Shown: positions 25,109 to 34,048 of the stretch, piece by piece | How positions within the stretch are numbered: position 1 is the stretch's first letter | Layout of the letters: each line of letters opens with the position of its first letter | Assembly: GCA_045648205.1 (NCBI GenBank) | Contig: JAZRNM010000022.1 | Coordinates: 1-42,685, forward strand | DNA from: SIG440 sp045648205 | Lineage (GTDB): Bacteria > Bacillota > Clostridia > Monoglobales > Monoglobaceae | Direction: 5' to 3' | DNA: 42,685 bases | Notes under the pieces: model-generated | Database searches by the model: none | Told to the model about the DNA's origin: nothing | Seen by the model: only the letters and a program-made list of their open reading frames with translations | Translations under genes and position numbers: made by a program

Positions 25109-27022
25109 TCATAACCTCCTGTCTTTTACTTTCTTTATATATAGTGCAGACAAAGCGTCCAATTTCACCTTTATGGAATATTTGAATTTCCCGTTTTTCT
25201 TTTTCACTGCCACCATTTTGGGATAACTTTCTATGTTTCCTCCATATTTTTTTGACTCGGAATCAAGCACCACCTGATATTCTCCCGGTAGCGGTACCTC
25301 CACCTCATAATCTTCATAACTCTGTGCGGCAAAATTCAAAACCACAATTGTCTTGTCGCGCCTTGACCGACTCTCCCTCAAAAATGATATCACTGACCGC
25401 TCTCTGTCCGACTCATTAATCCACGAAAATCCATGCCAATCACTGTCATTCTCATACATAGACCGGTTTTTTTTGTAGAATTCATTCAAATCCCTTACGA
25501 AATCCTTAACTCCACTATGCTTTTCATATTCTAAAAGCAGCCAATCAAGTTCCTCCTGAAACCGCCACTCCACAAACTGACCAAACTCACCGCCCATGAA
25601 CAAAAGCTTTTTCCCCGGGTGTGCATACATATATGAAAGGAGCAACTTGAGCCCCGAAAACTTCTGTTCATAGCTTCCATACATTTTGTCAAGCAGAGAT
25701 TTCTTCCCGTGAACCACCTCATCGTGGGAAAGCGGCAGAATATAATTTTCAGAATAGGCATAGACCATTGAAAAGGTCAAAAGATTGTGATTTGACCCTC
25801 TGAAAAACGGGTCCATTGACATAAATGACAAAATATCATTCATCCAGCCCATATTCCATTTGAAATTAAAACCAAGACCGCCTTCGTGTACGGGCATTGT
25901 CACCCCTTGCCAGGCAGTTGATTCCTCTGCAATCATAAGAATGTTGGGGAACTTTTCAAAAATAACCCGATTCAGCGTCTTTAGAAATTCAATTGCACTG
26001 AGATTTTCATTTCCGCCATATTCGTTGGGAACCCATTCTCCGTCCCTTCGGTTGTAATCGAGGTAAAGCATACTCGACACCGCATCCACACGCAAACCGT
26101 CAATGTGATATTCCTCCAGCCAGAACACAGCATTTGAAATAAGAAAGGAATGTATCTCTGTCTTTTCCCAATTGAAAACATATGTGCCCCATTCCTTGTG
26201 TTCACCTAATCTGCTGTCAGGATGCTCAAAAAGCGGTGTTCCGTCAAATCGTGCAAGGCCATGGACATCTCTTGGGAAATGGGCAGGCACCCAATCCATA
26301 ATCACACCGATTCCCTCTCTGTGACATCTGTCAACAAAGGATTTCAAATCCCTGGGAGTCCCGAAACGGCTGTTAGCCGAATAATAACCTGTAATCTGAT
26401 ATCCCCACGAACCATCATAGGGATATTCACAAATAGGCATAAGTTCAATATGAGTGTAGCCCATCTCCTTCACATATGGGATAAGAACCTCTGCCATTTC
26501 AGCATAGGAAAGGAGTCTTCCGTCCTCCCCTCTCTTCCATGAGCTGAAATGCAGCTCATAGATATTCAGAGGCTTGTCATAGGGGGCATTCTTTTCACGA
26601 TTTTTCATCCACCCAAGGTCATTCCAATCAAACTCCATCTTGGCAAGCACAGATGCCGTTTTCGGTCTCACCTCACTAAAAAATGCAAAAGGGTCCGACT
26701 TCAGAATAATTTCCCCCGTCTTTGTTTCAATGCTGAACTTATATCTTTCACCCTCGGTTACATCTGCAACAAATCCGCTCCAGATTCCCGTCTGCCCATT
26801 CAGGTCCATAGGGTTCTCAGCTCTGTTCCATTGATTTTTGTCGCAAACCACCGACACAGACACCGCATTTGGCGCCCACACCCCAAAGACATATCCTTGC
26901 TCCCCATCACTGCAATAAGGATGTGCGCCGAGAATGTTATAGCTCTCGTAGTTCTTTCCTTCATTGAACAAAAACATAAGCTCATTGGATATGTTTTTTT
27001 TCGCATTTACCTTTTTATTCAT
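25109..27022 (-). CDS. glgB: 1,4-alpha-glucan branching enzyme
   Basis: A 637-residue GH13 branching enzyme with an N-terminal CBM48 domain (GAHPYCSDGEQGYVFGVWAPNA). The four GH13 regions are visible: GVIMDWVPAHF, GLRVDAVSSMLYLDY with the nucleophile Asp, MIAEESTAW with the acid/base Glu, and LPLSHDEVVHGK. It introduces alpha-1,6 branches into glycogen. It overlaps the upstream GH13 gene by 4 bases (ATGA) and abuts glgC, so the operon is tightly packed. Normal length for the type lacking an extra N-terminal module. Confidence 0.96.
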   Translation of the reverse strand: MNKKVNAKKNISNELMFLFNEGKNYESYNILGAHPYCSDGEQGYVFGVWAPNAVSVSVVCDKNQWNRAENPMDLNGQTGIWSGFVADVTEGERYKFSIETKTGEIILKSDPFAFFSEVRPKTASVLAKMEFDWNDLGWMKNREKNAPYDKPLNIYELHFSSWKRGEDGRLLSYAEMAEVLIPYVKEMGYTHIELMPICEYPYDGSWGYQITGYYSANSRFGTPRDLKSFVDRCHREGIGVIMDWVPAHFPRDVHGLARFDGTPLFEHPDSRLGEHKEWGTYVFNWEKTEIHSFLISNAVFWLEEYHIDGLRVDAVSSMLYLDYNRRDGEWVPNEYGGNENLSAIEFLKTLNRVIFEKFPNILMIAEESTAWQGVTMPVHEGGLGFNFKWNMGWMNDILSFMSMDPFFRGSNHNLLTFSMVYAYSENYILPLSHDEVVHGKKSLLDKMYGSYEQKFSGLKLLLSYMYAHPGKKLLFMGGEFGQFVEWRFQEELDWLLLEYEKHSGVKDFVRDLNEFYKKNRSMYENDSDWHGFSWINESDRERSVISFLRESRSRRDKTIVVLNFAAQSYEDYEVEVPLPGEYQVVLDSESKKYGGNIESYPKMVAVKKKNGKFKYSIKVKLDALSALYIKKVKDRRL

Positions 27023-28962
27023 TTCTTCCCCTCCGAATTTTCAATCCTTGCAAAGAGCCTCACACCAAAAGGTGGTATGCAAAACTTTGCTGTGCCATCT
27101 TTCAACTCTGCTTTTTCTCCCGATATTACGTCGGTCAACTTCCCACCTTTGCCAACAGAAATAACAACTTCCTCTGCTTCTGTATTCCGGTTGACAAAGC
27201 AAATTGCTGTGCCATTTTTCGCCTTGTTTCCAAAAACATCTCTGCCGTTTTCAATCTTTCTCTCAAATCCAAAAACACCGTCTCTTGCAAAAACAATTTC
27301 AAAAGAACCCGTTCTCAGGCAGGGCATGGAATTTCTGAGATAAATCAGTTTTTTATAATATTCCAAAAGCTCCACATCCACGCATCGCCAGGAAAACGGC
27401 ATGCGATTGAAGGGGTCCTTTAGTCCCTGCATACCAATTTCGTCACCATAATACACGCAAGGCACTCCCACAAAGGTCATTTGCAGAAAAACCGCCAGCT
27501 TCAATCGTTTTATTGCCAAATCCTCCTGATTTGCATCAAGCCGAAAATCCCTTCGCTCCTCAATGGTCATATTTTCTCCCGTTTCTTTCGCCCCAAACAC
27601 ACTTTTTGCCCTTGCGGTGTCGTGAGTTCCGATTATGTTCATTGCAGAATACAGCGCCTGAAACGGATAATGCTCCGCAATTGTCATAACCTCATCAGAA
27701 AATCCCTCTGCATCAATATCACCGCATATAAAAGCGAAAACACTGTTTCGAAATGGATAATTCATCACACTGTCAAGCTCTGCCCCAAGCAAATATTCCC
27801 GTTTCACACCATAGCTTTCCTTGTTTGATGCATCCTCCCATACCTCACCGATAATTGCAGCGTCAGGTTTTTGGGCTTTTACCTCTTTTCTCAGAATTTT
27901 TATAAATTCATCGGGCAACTCATCTGCAACATCAAGTCGCCAACCATCAGCACCAAGCCTGAGCCATTTTTTAATTATAGCATCGTCCCGTTGGAGAATA
28001 TAATCAATATATGTCGGCTCAAGCTCATTTATATTAGGCAAATTTCGACATCCCCACCAGCTGTGATATTCCTCCCTGCCATCACTCCATTGATACCAGG
28101 CACGATAAGGGGAGTTTGCATTTTTATATGCTCCCACATTTTCGCCATAGGTTCCGTACTTATTGAAATATATGCTGTCACTTCCCGTATGGCTGAAAAC
28201 TCCGTCAAGAATAATCCTGATGCCCCTCTCCCGACATTTTTCGCACAGCTCCACATAGTCCTCCTCTGTTCCCAGACATTGGTCTATTTTGCTGTAATCT
28301 CCTGTGTCATACCGATGATTTGAGAACGCCTCAAAAATCGGGTTCAAATACAAGACACCAATGCCAAGCGCTGTCAGATACGGAAGCTTTTCAATAATCC
28401 CCTGAATGTTTCCGCCAAAAAAATCATTGCAGGCAGGACCCTTTTCAAAAGGATGCTGATTGAAAGATATTGGCTCGTACCAATCCTCATGTATAATATA
28501 TTCACTTTTCCTGAATGGTATTTCGCGAAATTCGCCCTTTCGGAAAAATCTGTCGGGAAAAATCTGATACATAACCGAATTTTTCAGCCAATCTGGAGTT
28601 CTGAATTCCTTGTCATAAACCGTAATCTGCCATGAGCTGTTTTTTTCATAGCTTAAAACCTCGCCCTCATTGCCCTTGCCCCTGACACAAAACACCCGTT
28701 TGCCATCAATCTCTGCAACAAAGTGGTACCACAAAAGACAAGGTTCCTTAGGCATATGCATTGAGCAAGAATGCAAAAAAAGCCCGTCCTTTTCCCCTGC
28801 ATAATCCATCTCAACAAGAGATTCGCCCTCATTCCACAATCTCAAAAACATCTTTTCAGGTCTTTCATCGGTTTCAACCGAAAACTGCACCGCACCCTCT
28901 GTGGGGATTGCCCCAAAGGGCTTTTTAAATTCTTGCTTTTGCGAATTATGATAAATTTTCAC
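27019..28962 (-). CDS. GH13 alpha-glycosidase with N-terminal CBM34-like domain
   Basis: A 647-residue alpha-amylase family protein, first gene of the glycogen operon. Residues 1-120 look like a beta-sandwich N-domain. The catalytic barrel begins at WLKNSVMYQIFPDRFFRKG, and active-site regions are RIILDGVFSHTG, WRLDVADEL (nucleophile Asp), IIGEVWED (acid/base Glu) and NIIGTHDTARA. This layout fits the neopullulanase/cyclomaltodextrinase/maltogenic-amylase group. No signal peptide is seen, so it is intracellular and probably trims branched glucan or maltodextrins. The start is a GTG at 28962 with GGGAG 7 bases upstream. It overlaps glgB by ATGA. The exact linkage specificity is not readable from sequence. 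Confidence 0.9.
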   Translation of the reverse strand: MKIYHNSQKQEFKKPFGAIPTEGAVQFSVETDERPEKMFLRLWNEGESLVEMDYAGEKDGLFLHSCSMHMPKEPCLLWYHFVAEIDGKRVFCVRGKGNEGEVLSYEKNSSWQITVYDKEFRTPDWLKNSVMYQIFPDRFFRKGEFREIPFRKSEYIIHEDWYEPISFNQHPFEKGPACNDFFGGNIQGIIEKLPYLTALGIGVLYLNPIFEAFSNHRYDTGDYSKIDQCLGTEEDYVELCEKCRERGIRIILDGVFSHTGSDSIYFNKYGTYGENVGAYKNANSPYRAWYQWSDGREEYHSWWGCRNLPNINELEPTYIDYILQRDDAIIKKWLRLGADGWRLDVADELPDEFIKILRKEVKAQKPDAAIIGEVWEDASNKESYGVKREYLLGAELDSVMNYPFRNSVFAFICGDIDAEGFSDEVMTIAEHYPFQALYSAMNIIGTHDTARAKSVFGAKETGENMTIEERRDFRLDANQEDLAIKRLKLAVFLQMTFVGVPCVYYGDEIGMQGLKDPFNRMPFSWRCVDVELLEYYKKLIYLRNSMPCLRTGSFEIVFARDGVFGFERKIENGRDVFGNKAKNGTAICFVNRNTEAEEVVISVGKGGKLTDVISGEKAELKDGTAKFCIPPFGVRLFARIENSEGKK

Positions 28963-28995
28963 AACAAAACTCCCTTCAAGTTATGTATAAAAATG

Positions 28996-29024
28996 TTGCA
29001 TTGCTTCTCTTTGCGTGATATACT
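28996..29024 (+). promoter_or_regulatory. Promoter of the HAD-addB unit
   Basis: TTGCAT (28996-29001) and TATACT (29019-29024), spacer 17, in the 95-base divergent gap upstream of the glycogen operon. I could not find an equally good promoter on the minus strand for that operon. Confidence 0.7.
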
Positions 29025-29057
29025 GTACTTAACAAATAAAAAAAGGATGGTTCCAAA

Positions 29058-29726
29058 ATGCCCCAATTTGATTTTGATAAGAACTACATAAAATATGTGA
29101 TATTTGATATGGACGGCGTGCTGATAAATTCTGAGCCAATAACCACAAAGGCAGCTATCATTGCCTTGTCGGAACTGGGAATAACAGCAAACAGCGAAGA
29201 TTTCAAAGCCTTTATTGGTGCAGGGGAAGACAAATTTATCATTTCTGCCTGCCGCAAACATAACAAGGAAGATATGATTCCCGTTGCAATGAAACGGCTC
29301 TATGAACTGTTCGGTGAATTGGTGCTTGAATCCGAAATAGTATATCCTTCTGCTCACAGGCTTGTTGAGGAGCTGAAGAACCGCGGTTTTCACCTTTGCA
29401 TTGCCTCAAGCTCTGAATCTTCCAAGGTTGCCGTTTCCCTGAAGGCGGCAAAAATCGATGAGAGCCTGTTTGATGTGATTATAACCGGCAGTGACGTTTC
29501 AGAGAAAAAGCCTTCACCTGAAATCTATTTCACCGCAATGGATAGTCTTGATGCAGACCCCGAGGAATGTCTCATCATTGAGGATGCCCTCAACGGCATC
29601 CGTGCCGCAAAGCTCTCAGACGCTTTTTGTTTTGCTGTTACAACTTCATTCCAAAGGGAACAGCTCGAAGAAGAAAATCCCGACTTCATTTCTGATGACA
29701 TAATAGATGTGCTGAATATTTTATAA
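29058..29726 (+). CDS. HAD family hydrolase, beta-phosphoglucomutase-like
   Basis: A 222-residue HAD-superfamily phosphatase or phosphomutase. Motif I is FDMDGVLINSEP with D17 and D19; motif II is the SSSES segment, motif III K in EKKPSPEIY, and motif IV the IIEDALNGIRAA acidic pair. A helical cap of the beta-phosphoglucomutase subclass lies between motifs I and II. Substrate is unknown; members include sugar-phosphate phosphatases and phosphoglucomutases, and the divergent glycogen operon makes a sugar phosphate plausible but not shown. AAAAAAGGATGG precedes the ATG. addB follows after 20 bases in the same direction. Confidence 0.88.
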   Translation: MPQFDFDKNYIKYVIFDMDGVLINSEPITTKAAIIALSELGITANSEDFKAFIGAGEDKFIISACRKHNKEDMIPVAMKRLYELFGELVLESEIVYPSAHRLVEELKNRGFHLCIASSSESSKVAVSLKAAKIDESLFDVIITGSDVSEKKPSPEIYFTAMDSLDADPEECLIIEDALNGIRAAKLSDAFCFAVTTSFQREQLEEENPDFISDDIIDVLNIL

Positions 29727-29746
29727 CCCGCAAAAGGAGAATAGCT

Positions 29747-32700
29747 ATGCTCAGCTTTATCTGTGGCACAACAGATGCCGACAAAACAAATGAAATATAT
29801 CGCCGTGCAAAAGCAGATGCCGAAAGGAATGCCTCTGTCTTTATCCTTGTGCCTGAACAATATTCAATGTATTCAGAGACTCAGTTGATTTCAGCCCTTG
29901 GTCTGTCTGCCCAGAGCAAAATCCAGGTCTTGACCTTTTCAAGGCTGTGCAATCTGATATTTTCAAAAATGGGGCCTCTCCGCACCAACTATATGGACAA
30001 GGTGGGCAAACACCTGATGACAGACAGAGCGCTCCGCCTTTCACAAAATAATCTGACATTTTTCAAACGAAACATAAACCAGCGTGGCTTTTCAGGGCTT
30101 ATCCGCTCGGCAATTTCAGAGTTCAAGCGATATGGAGTTTCCCCGTCACTTCTTGCAGAATCTGCAGAAAAAACAACCGACGAAAAGCTCAGGCTCAAGC
30201 TCCGTGACTTGTCTGTGATATATGAAACCTTCAACAGCTTAGTTGAGAAAAACCACTCAAATGCCGAAGATAATCTGTCACTTATTATCCCCAAAATACA
30301 GGCGGCAGAGTTTTTGAAAGGCAAGTTTTACATCAACTTTTTCAAAAGCTTCACCCCAACAGAATATGCAGTCCTTTCAGAGCTTATGACAATTTCAGAT
30401 GTCTGTGTTTCTCTCACAACTAATCAACTTGAGGGAGCATCGGATGTGTTCTCTTCCCAGATAAAAACACATCAAAAACTTATCCGGATTGCAAAAGACA
30501 AGAATATCGAAGTTCTTCCGCCCACTTTTTTGAACATTGATGAAAACAATATAGACCCTGACCTCCGTCACCTCAGAGAAAATTTCTTTTCTTTTTCGCC
30601 AGAATCACAGAAGGGAGCGCCTTCTCACATACATCTGCATCGCCCTGACAACTATCATGCCGAGGTGACCAATTGCGCCGCATTAATAAGACGCCTTTTG
30701 AGAGAAGAAAAGCACACTTTTAATGATTTTCTTATTTTAACCGGTAATATTGAAAACTATGAATTATTGATTCCTCGAATTTTTGATGAATACGGAATAA
30801 CTTACTTTCTTGACAAGAAAACAGCGCTGTCTGAAAGCTCGCTTTTCAGACTTATTTCCGCTGTTCTTGAAATTCTTGCCTATGGCTTTTCCTATGACCG
30901 CATAATGCAGATTGCCCGTTCCGGTTATTTCCCCATTACGAAATCGGACATTGATATTTTTGAAAACTATATTCTGGCTGCCGATATAACTCACAGACAA
31001 TGGGGAAGCCGTGACGACTGGAGCTATAACCCCGACAAGCACCTTTTTGACCTGGAACTCATAAACGCAACAAAAAAAGAACTCATTCACCCTGTTCTTG
31101 ACATTTGTGATATGTTCCATGGCAGAAAAACTGCAAATGAAATATGCAAAAATCTTTTCACCTGGCTGAATGCAATCAATCTCCCCGATACAGTGAGCAA
31201 AAAGATTGACCTCTTCAAAGAAAACGGCGACCAGCAGAGCGCAGAACAAATGCGTCTTATGTGGAACAGCTTTGTCTCTGTCATCAACTCAATTGACCAG
31301 TTTTTAGGTTCGGAACTTTGCACCTTTGAAGAATTCTATGACCTTTTCACATCAAGTAGCTCGGAGCTCAGTGTGGGAATGGTTCCTCCCACTGCAGACA
31401 AGGTTATCATCAGCTCGGTGGACACATTCAGAAGCACAGGATGCAAAATTGTAATCGTTTTGGGCGCCCTTGACGGAATCTTCCCCCGTTCTTACGCGGC
31501 CGAAGGTGTCATCACCGATGCAGAACGGCTGAGCCTTCAGGAGCTTGGCCTGACTTTGGCGCCCGACTCCTTTACCAAACAAAAAGAAGAAGAATTTCTT
31601 GTTTATTCGGTTCTGTCTGCAGCAACAGAAAGCCTTCATATTTTCTCGCCCTTGAGCGACCGTGACGGAAAAGCACTGAAGCCTTCTGAAATTATTCACA
31701 CAATAAAGAGCATCTTCCCCGACCTGGAATTTGAAACCGATTCAGATTCGCTTTCATCTCTGGAGAGCCGCGAGTTGGTCTTCCAGCGTCTTTCAATCAA
31801 ACTTTTTGAAAACAACTGGCAACGCCATCAGCTTTCGCCGCTTTGGAGAGCTGTTCTTGAATTTTTTGAAGAAGACTCCCAGTATGCCGAAAAGCTATCC
31901 CGCCTTCACAATATGCACCTGACAAAATATGAAAACAAACAGCTGACGCCCGAGATTGCAAAACAGCTTTACGGGCTTCCTCTCACCCTGAGTGTTTCAA
32001 AGCTTGAAAAATATAACGCCTGTGCCTTTTCTTTCTTTATGCGCTATGGTCTTTTTGCTCAGGAGCGACTCCTTGGGGGACTTAAATCCACCGATACGGG
32101 AAATATTTTACACAGTGTTCTCTGTGATTATTTCAAAAACAAGGCAAAAACCGAAACAGATTACAGCACCATAACCCGTGACCAGTGCTTCGAGGAAATC
32201 TCAGCATTAGTGGACAGCCTGGGGCAATCTACAAATGAAAACCTCTATGCCCAATCCCATTATTACAAATATATGATGCTGAGAATGAAAAGCATAGCCA
32301 CCGCAACAGCATGGAAGCTGATAAAAGCATATTCACAAAGTGCCTTCCGTCCCACAGGCTTTGAAATCAGTTTTGGCGAAAACGGAACTTATCCGCCCTA
32401 TTCCCTTGACACAAAATCAGGTGAAGTATTCCTGAAAGGTTTCATTGACAGAGTTGACAGTGCAATCATTGATAGTGTTCCTTACATCAGCATAACCGAC
32501 TACAAATCCTCCGAGCGCGCCCTTGATTTGGCGCTGGCGGAGGCGGGAATTCATTTTCAGCCACTGATTTATGCCAATGCACTCGCGCGTCACATTCCCC
32601 GGTCACAGGTTGCCGCAATGTTCTATCTCCAAATGACAGATCCCCTGGTGACCTATGCCCAAACCCCCGATTCAGACACCCTTGAGGGTGCACTGAGTGA

Positions 32701-32980
32701 CAAAATAACTGCCCACGGCATTGTTCTTGATGACGAGGCAGTCATAAAAGGAATTGACAATTTTCACGGAGACAAATCCGCAAATCACTACATCAAATGC
32801 ACTCCAAAATCTATTATGAACAAATCCGCCTTCAACGACATGCTGAAACAGGCGGACACGGTTGCAACAAACACCGCTGATAATATCCTCGATGGCAAAA
32901 TAGACATAAATCCTGCAAACATTTCGGGCTTTGATGCTTGTCAATACTGTCCCTACAACAGCATTTGCTCCAAAGAATAA
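29747..32980 (+). CDS. addB: AddB, helicase-nuclease subunit B
   Basis: A 1077-residue protein of the AddB/RexB family (normally about 1150). The N-terminal SFICGTTDADKTNEIYRRA and FILVPEQYSMYSE fit AddB. The C-terminal nuclease domain has GFIDRVDS and ISITDYKSS with the catalytic Asp and Lys, and the iron-sulfur cysteines are C in KYNACAFSFF plus C1065, C1068 and C1074 at the end. With AddA it resects double-strand breaks for RecA. Two oddities: the Walker A of AddB (usually GxxGxGK) reads GTTDADKT with Asp in place of the glycine before Lys, and addA is not next to it as it usually is. GGAG precedes the ATG. Confidence 0.88.
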   Translation: MLSFICGTTDADKTNEIYRRAKADAERNASVFILVPEQYSMYSETQLISALGLSAQSKIQVLTFSRLCNLIFSKMGPLRTNYMDKVGKHLMTDRALRLSQNNLTFFKRNINQRGFSGLIRSAISEFKRYGVSPSLLAESAEKTTDEKLRLKLRDLSVIYETFNSLVEKNHSNAEDNLSLIIPKIQAAEFLKGKFYINFFKSFTPTEYAVLSELMTISDVCVSLTTNQLEGASDVFSSQIKTHQKLIRIAKDKNIEVLPPTFLNIDENNIDPDLRHLRENFFSFSPESQKGAPSHIHLHRPDNYHAEVTNCAALIRRLLREEKHTFNDFLILTGNIENYELLIPRIFDEYGITYFLDKKTALSESSLFRLISAVLEILAYGFSYDRIMQIARSGYFPITKSDIDIFENYILAADITHRQWGSRDDWSYNPDKHLFDLELINATKKELIHPVLDICDMFHGRKTANEICKNLFTWLNAINLPDTVSKKIDLFKENGDQQSAEQMRLMWNSFVSVINSIDQFLGSELCTFEEFYDLFTSSSSELSVGMVPPTADKVIISSVDTFRSTGCKIVIVLGALDGIFPRSYAAEGVITDAERLSLQELGLTLAPDSFTKQKEEEFLVYSVLSAATESLHIFSPLSDRDGKALKPSEIIHTIKSIFPDLEFETDSDSLSSLESRELVFQRLSIKLFENNWQRHQLSPLWRAVLEFFEEDSQYAEKLSRLHNMHLTKYENKQLTPEIAKQLYGLPLTLSVSKLEKYNACAFSFFMRYGLFAQERLLGGLKSTDTGNILHSVLCDYFKNKAKTETDYSTITRDQCFEEISALVDSLGQSTNENLYAQSHYYKYMMLRMKSIATATAWKLIKAYSQSAFRPTGFEISFGENGTYPPYSLDTKSGEVFLKGFIDRVDSAIIDSVPYISITDYKSSERALDLALAEAGIHFQPLIYANALARHIPRSQVAAMFYLQMTDPLVTYAQTPDSDTLEGALSDKITAHGIVLDDEAVIKGIDNFHGDKSANHYIKCTPKSIMNKSAFNDMLKQADTVATNTADNILDGKIDINPANISGFDACQYCPYNSICSKE

Positions 32981-33015
32981 TCTTATTTCCGATATATTCA
33001 AATTTAAGATTTCCC

Positions 33016-33044
33016 TTGACTTTTTATAGATTTTGCAATATAAT
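33016..33044 (+). promoter_or_regulatory. Promoter of the AraC-type regulator
   Basis: TTGACT (33016-33021) and TATAAT (33039-33044), spacer 17; start near 33051, 40 bases before the ATG at 33091. Confidence 0.78.
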
Positions 33045-33090
33045 TATATAAAATATTTTTGTGAAATCTTTGTTTTTGGGGGGTGGCGAA

Positions 33091-33930
33091 ATGCAGGAAC
33101 TGTTTGAATCTAACCGAATTCTGGTGAAAAATATAGCAAATAGCCGTGAAAATCTTGTTGTTCGCAAGAAAAAGCTTCACGACTATAATCTTCATTGGCA
33201 CGACTGTTTTGAGATTGAGTTGATTTTGAATGGCTTTGTTGAGCAAACCCTGAACGGAATTACGCAAATTTTGGGGTCCGGTGACATATATATTCTGAAC
33301 CCCACCGATTTTCACAGTTTAAAAAGTGACGGAGCAGAGGTCGTCAACATTATGTTCAACGAGAATTTGCTTGAACCCGAGCTTCTCCAAAAAATCTTAA
33401 GTGTTGAATCAAATCTGCTTTTCCATCTCACCGAAAAAGAATTTGCCAATGCCCAATCTATCTGCTCTCAGATGGTTGATGAGTTCAACAATGTAACAAG
33501 TTATTCTGAGGCATACATAAAAAATCTTCTGGAATGCCTTTTCATTATTATTTTGAGAAAGCACGACTTCACATTCAGCGACAACGCTGACAAACCTCAT
33601 GCGGGAATGCGCAAGGCAATTCTCTTCCTTCACAGCCATTTTCGTGAAAACCCCACAATGGCGAGTGTTGCTGAAATTGCAGGGTTCAATATGAACTATT
33701 TCAGCAGCCTTTTTCACAAGGTAACAGGAAAGACCTTTAAAGAATATTTGGGTGACCTGAAACTTGAATATGCGAAAAAACTTGTTTTGTCCGGTAATCT
33801 TTCCATTTCGGAAATATGCTTTGTTTCGGGATTTAACTCACTCCCCAACTTTTTGAAAACCTTCAAGGCCCACTTCGGTGTTTCGCCCGGCAATATGCGA
33901 AAATCCCATTTTGAGCCACAGACCCGCTAA
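33091..33930 (+). CDS. AraC family transcriptional regulator
   Basis: A 279-residue regulator. The N-terminal half is a cupin-like ligand domain (HDYNLHWHDCFEIELIL, GDIYILNPTDFHSL). The C-terminal 95 residues hold two helix-turn-helix motifs (MASVAEIAGFNMNYFSSLFHKVTGKTF and LSISEICFVSGFNSLPNFLKTFKAHFGVSP). The open frame begins at a GTG 10 codons earlier, but the ATG at 33091 directly follows GGGGGGTGGCGAA and is preferred. It has its own promoter and sits just upstream of the ABC exporter genes, so it probably responds to a small molecule and controls that exporter, itself, or both. Ligand unknown. Confidence 0.9.
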   Translation: MQELFESNRILVKNIANSRENLVVRKKKLHDYNLHWHDCFEIELILNGFVEQTLNGITQILGSGDIYILNPTDFHSLKSDGAEVVNIMFNENLLEPELLQKILSVESNLLFHLTEKEFANAQSICSQMVDEFNNVTSYSEAYIKNLLECLFIIILRKHDFTFSDNADKPHAGMRKAILFLHSHFRENPTMASVAEIAGFNMNYFSSLFHKVTGKTFKEYLGDLKLEYAKKLVLSGNLSISEICFVSGFNSLPNFLKTFKAHFGVSPGNMRKSHFEPQTR

Positions 33931-33965
33931 AGTTTTAAGTTTTTGTTAAAACTTACTCAAAAAAC

Positions 33966-34013
33966 TTGATAAAGTCATCAAAATATCCTATAATGTTAAG
34001 TTATAGGATATTT
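33966..34013 (+). promoter_or_regulatory. ABC exporter promoter with a palindrome over the -10 and start site
   Basis: TTGATA (33966-33971) and TATAAT (33989-33994) with spacer 17. A 13-bp palindrome, AAATATCCTATAA (33981-33993) and TTATAGGATATTT (34001-34013), covers the -10 box and the predicted start. It may be an operator. As RNA or for read-through from the AraC gene it could also act as a weak, AT-rich terminator followed by TTTTT. Confidence 0.7.
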
Positions 34014-34048
34014 TTACATATACAACACAGAAAGGAAGAATTTCCATT

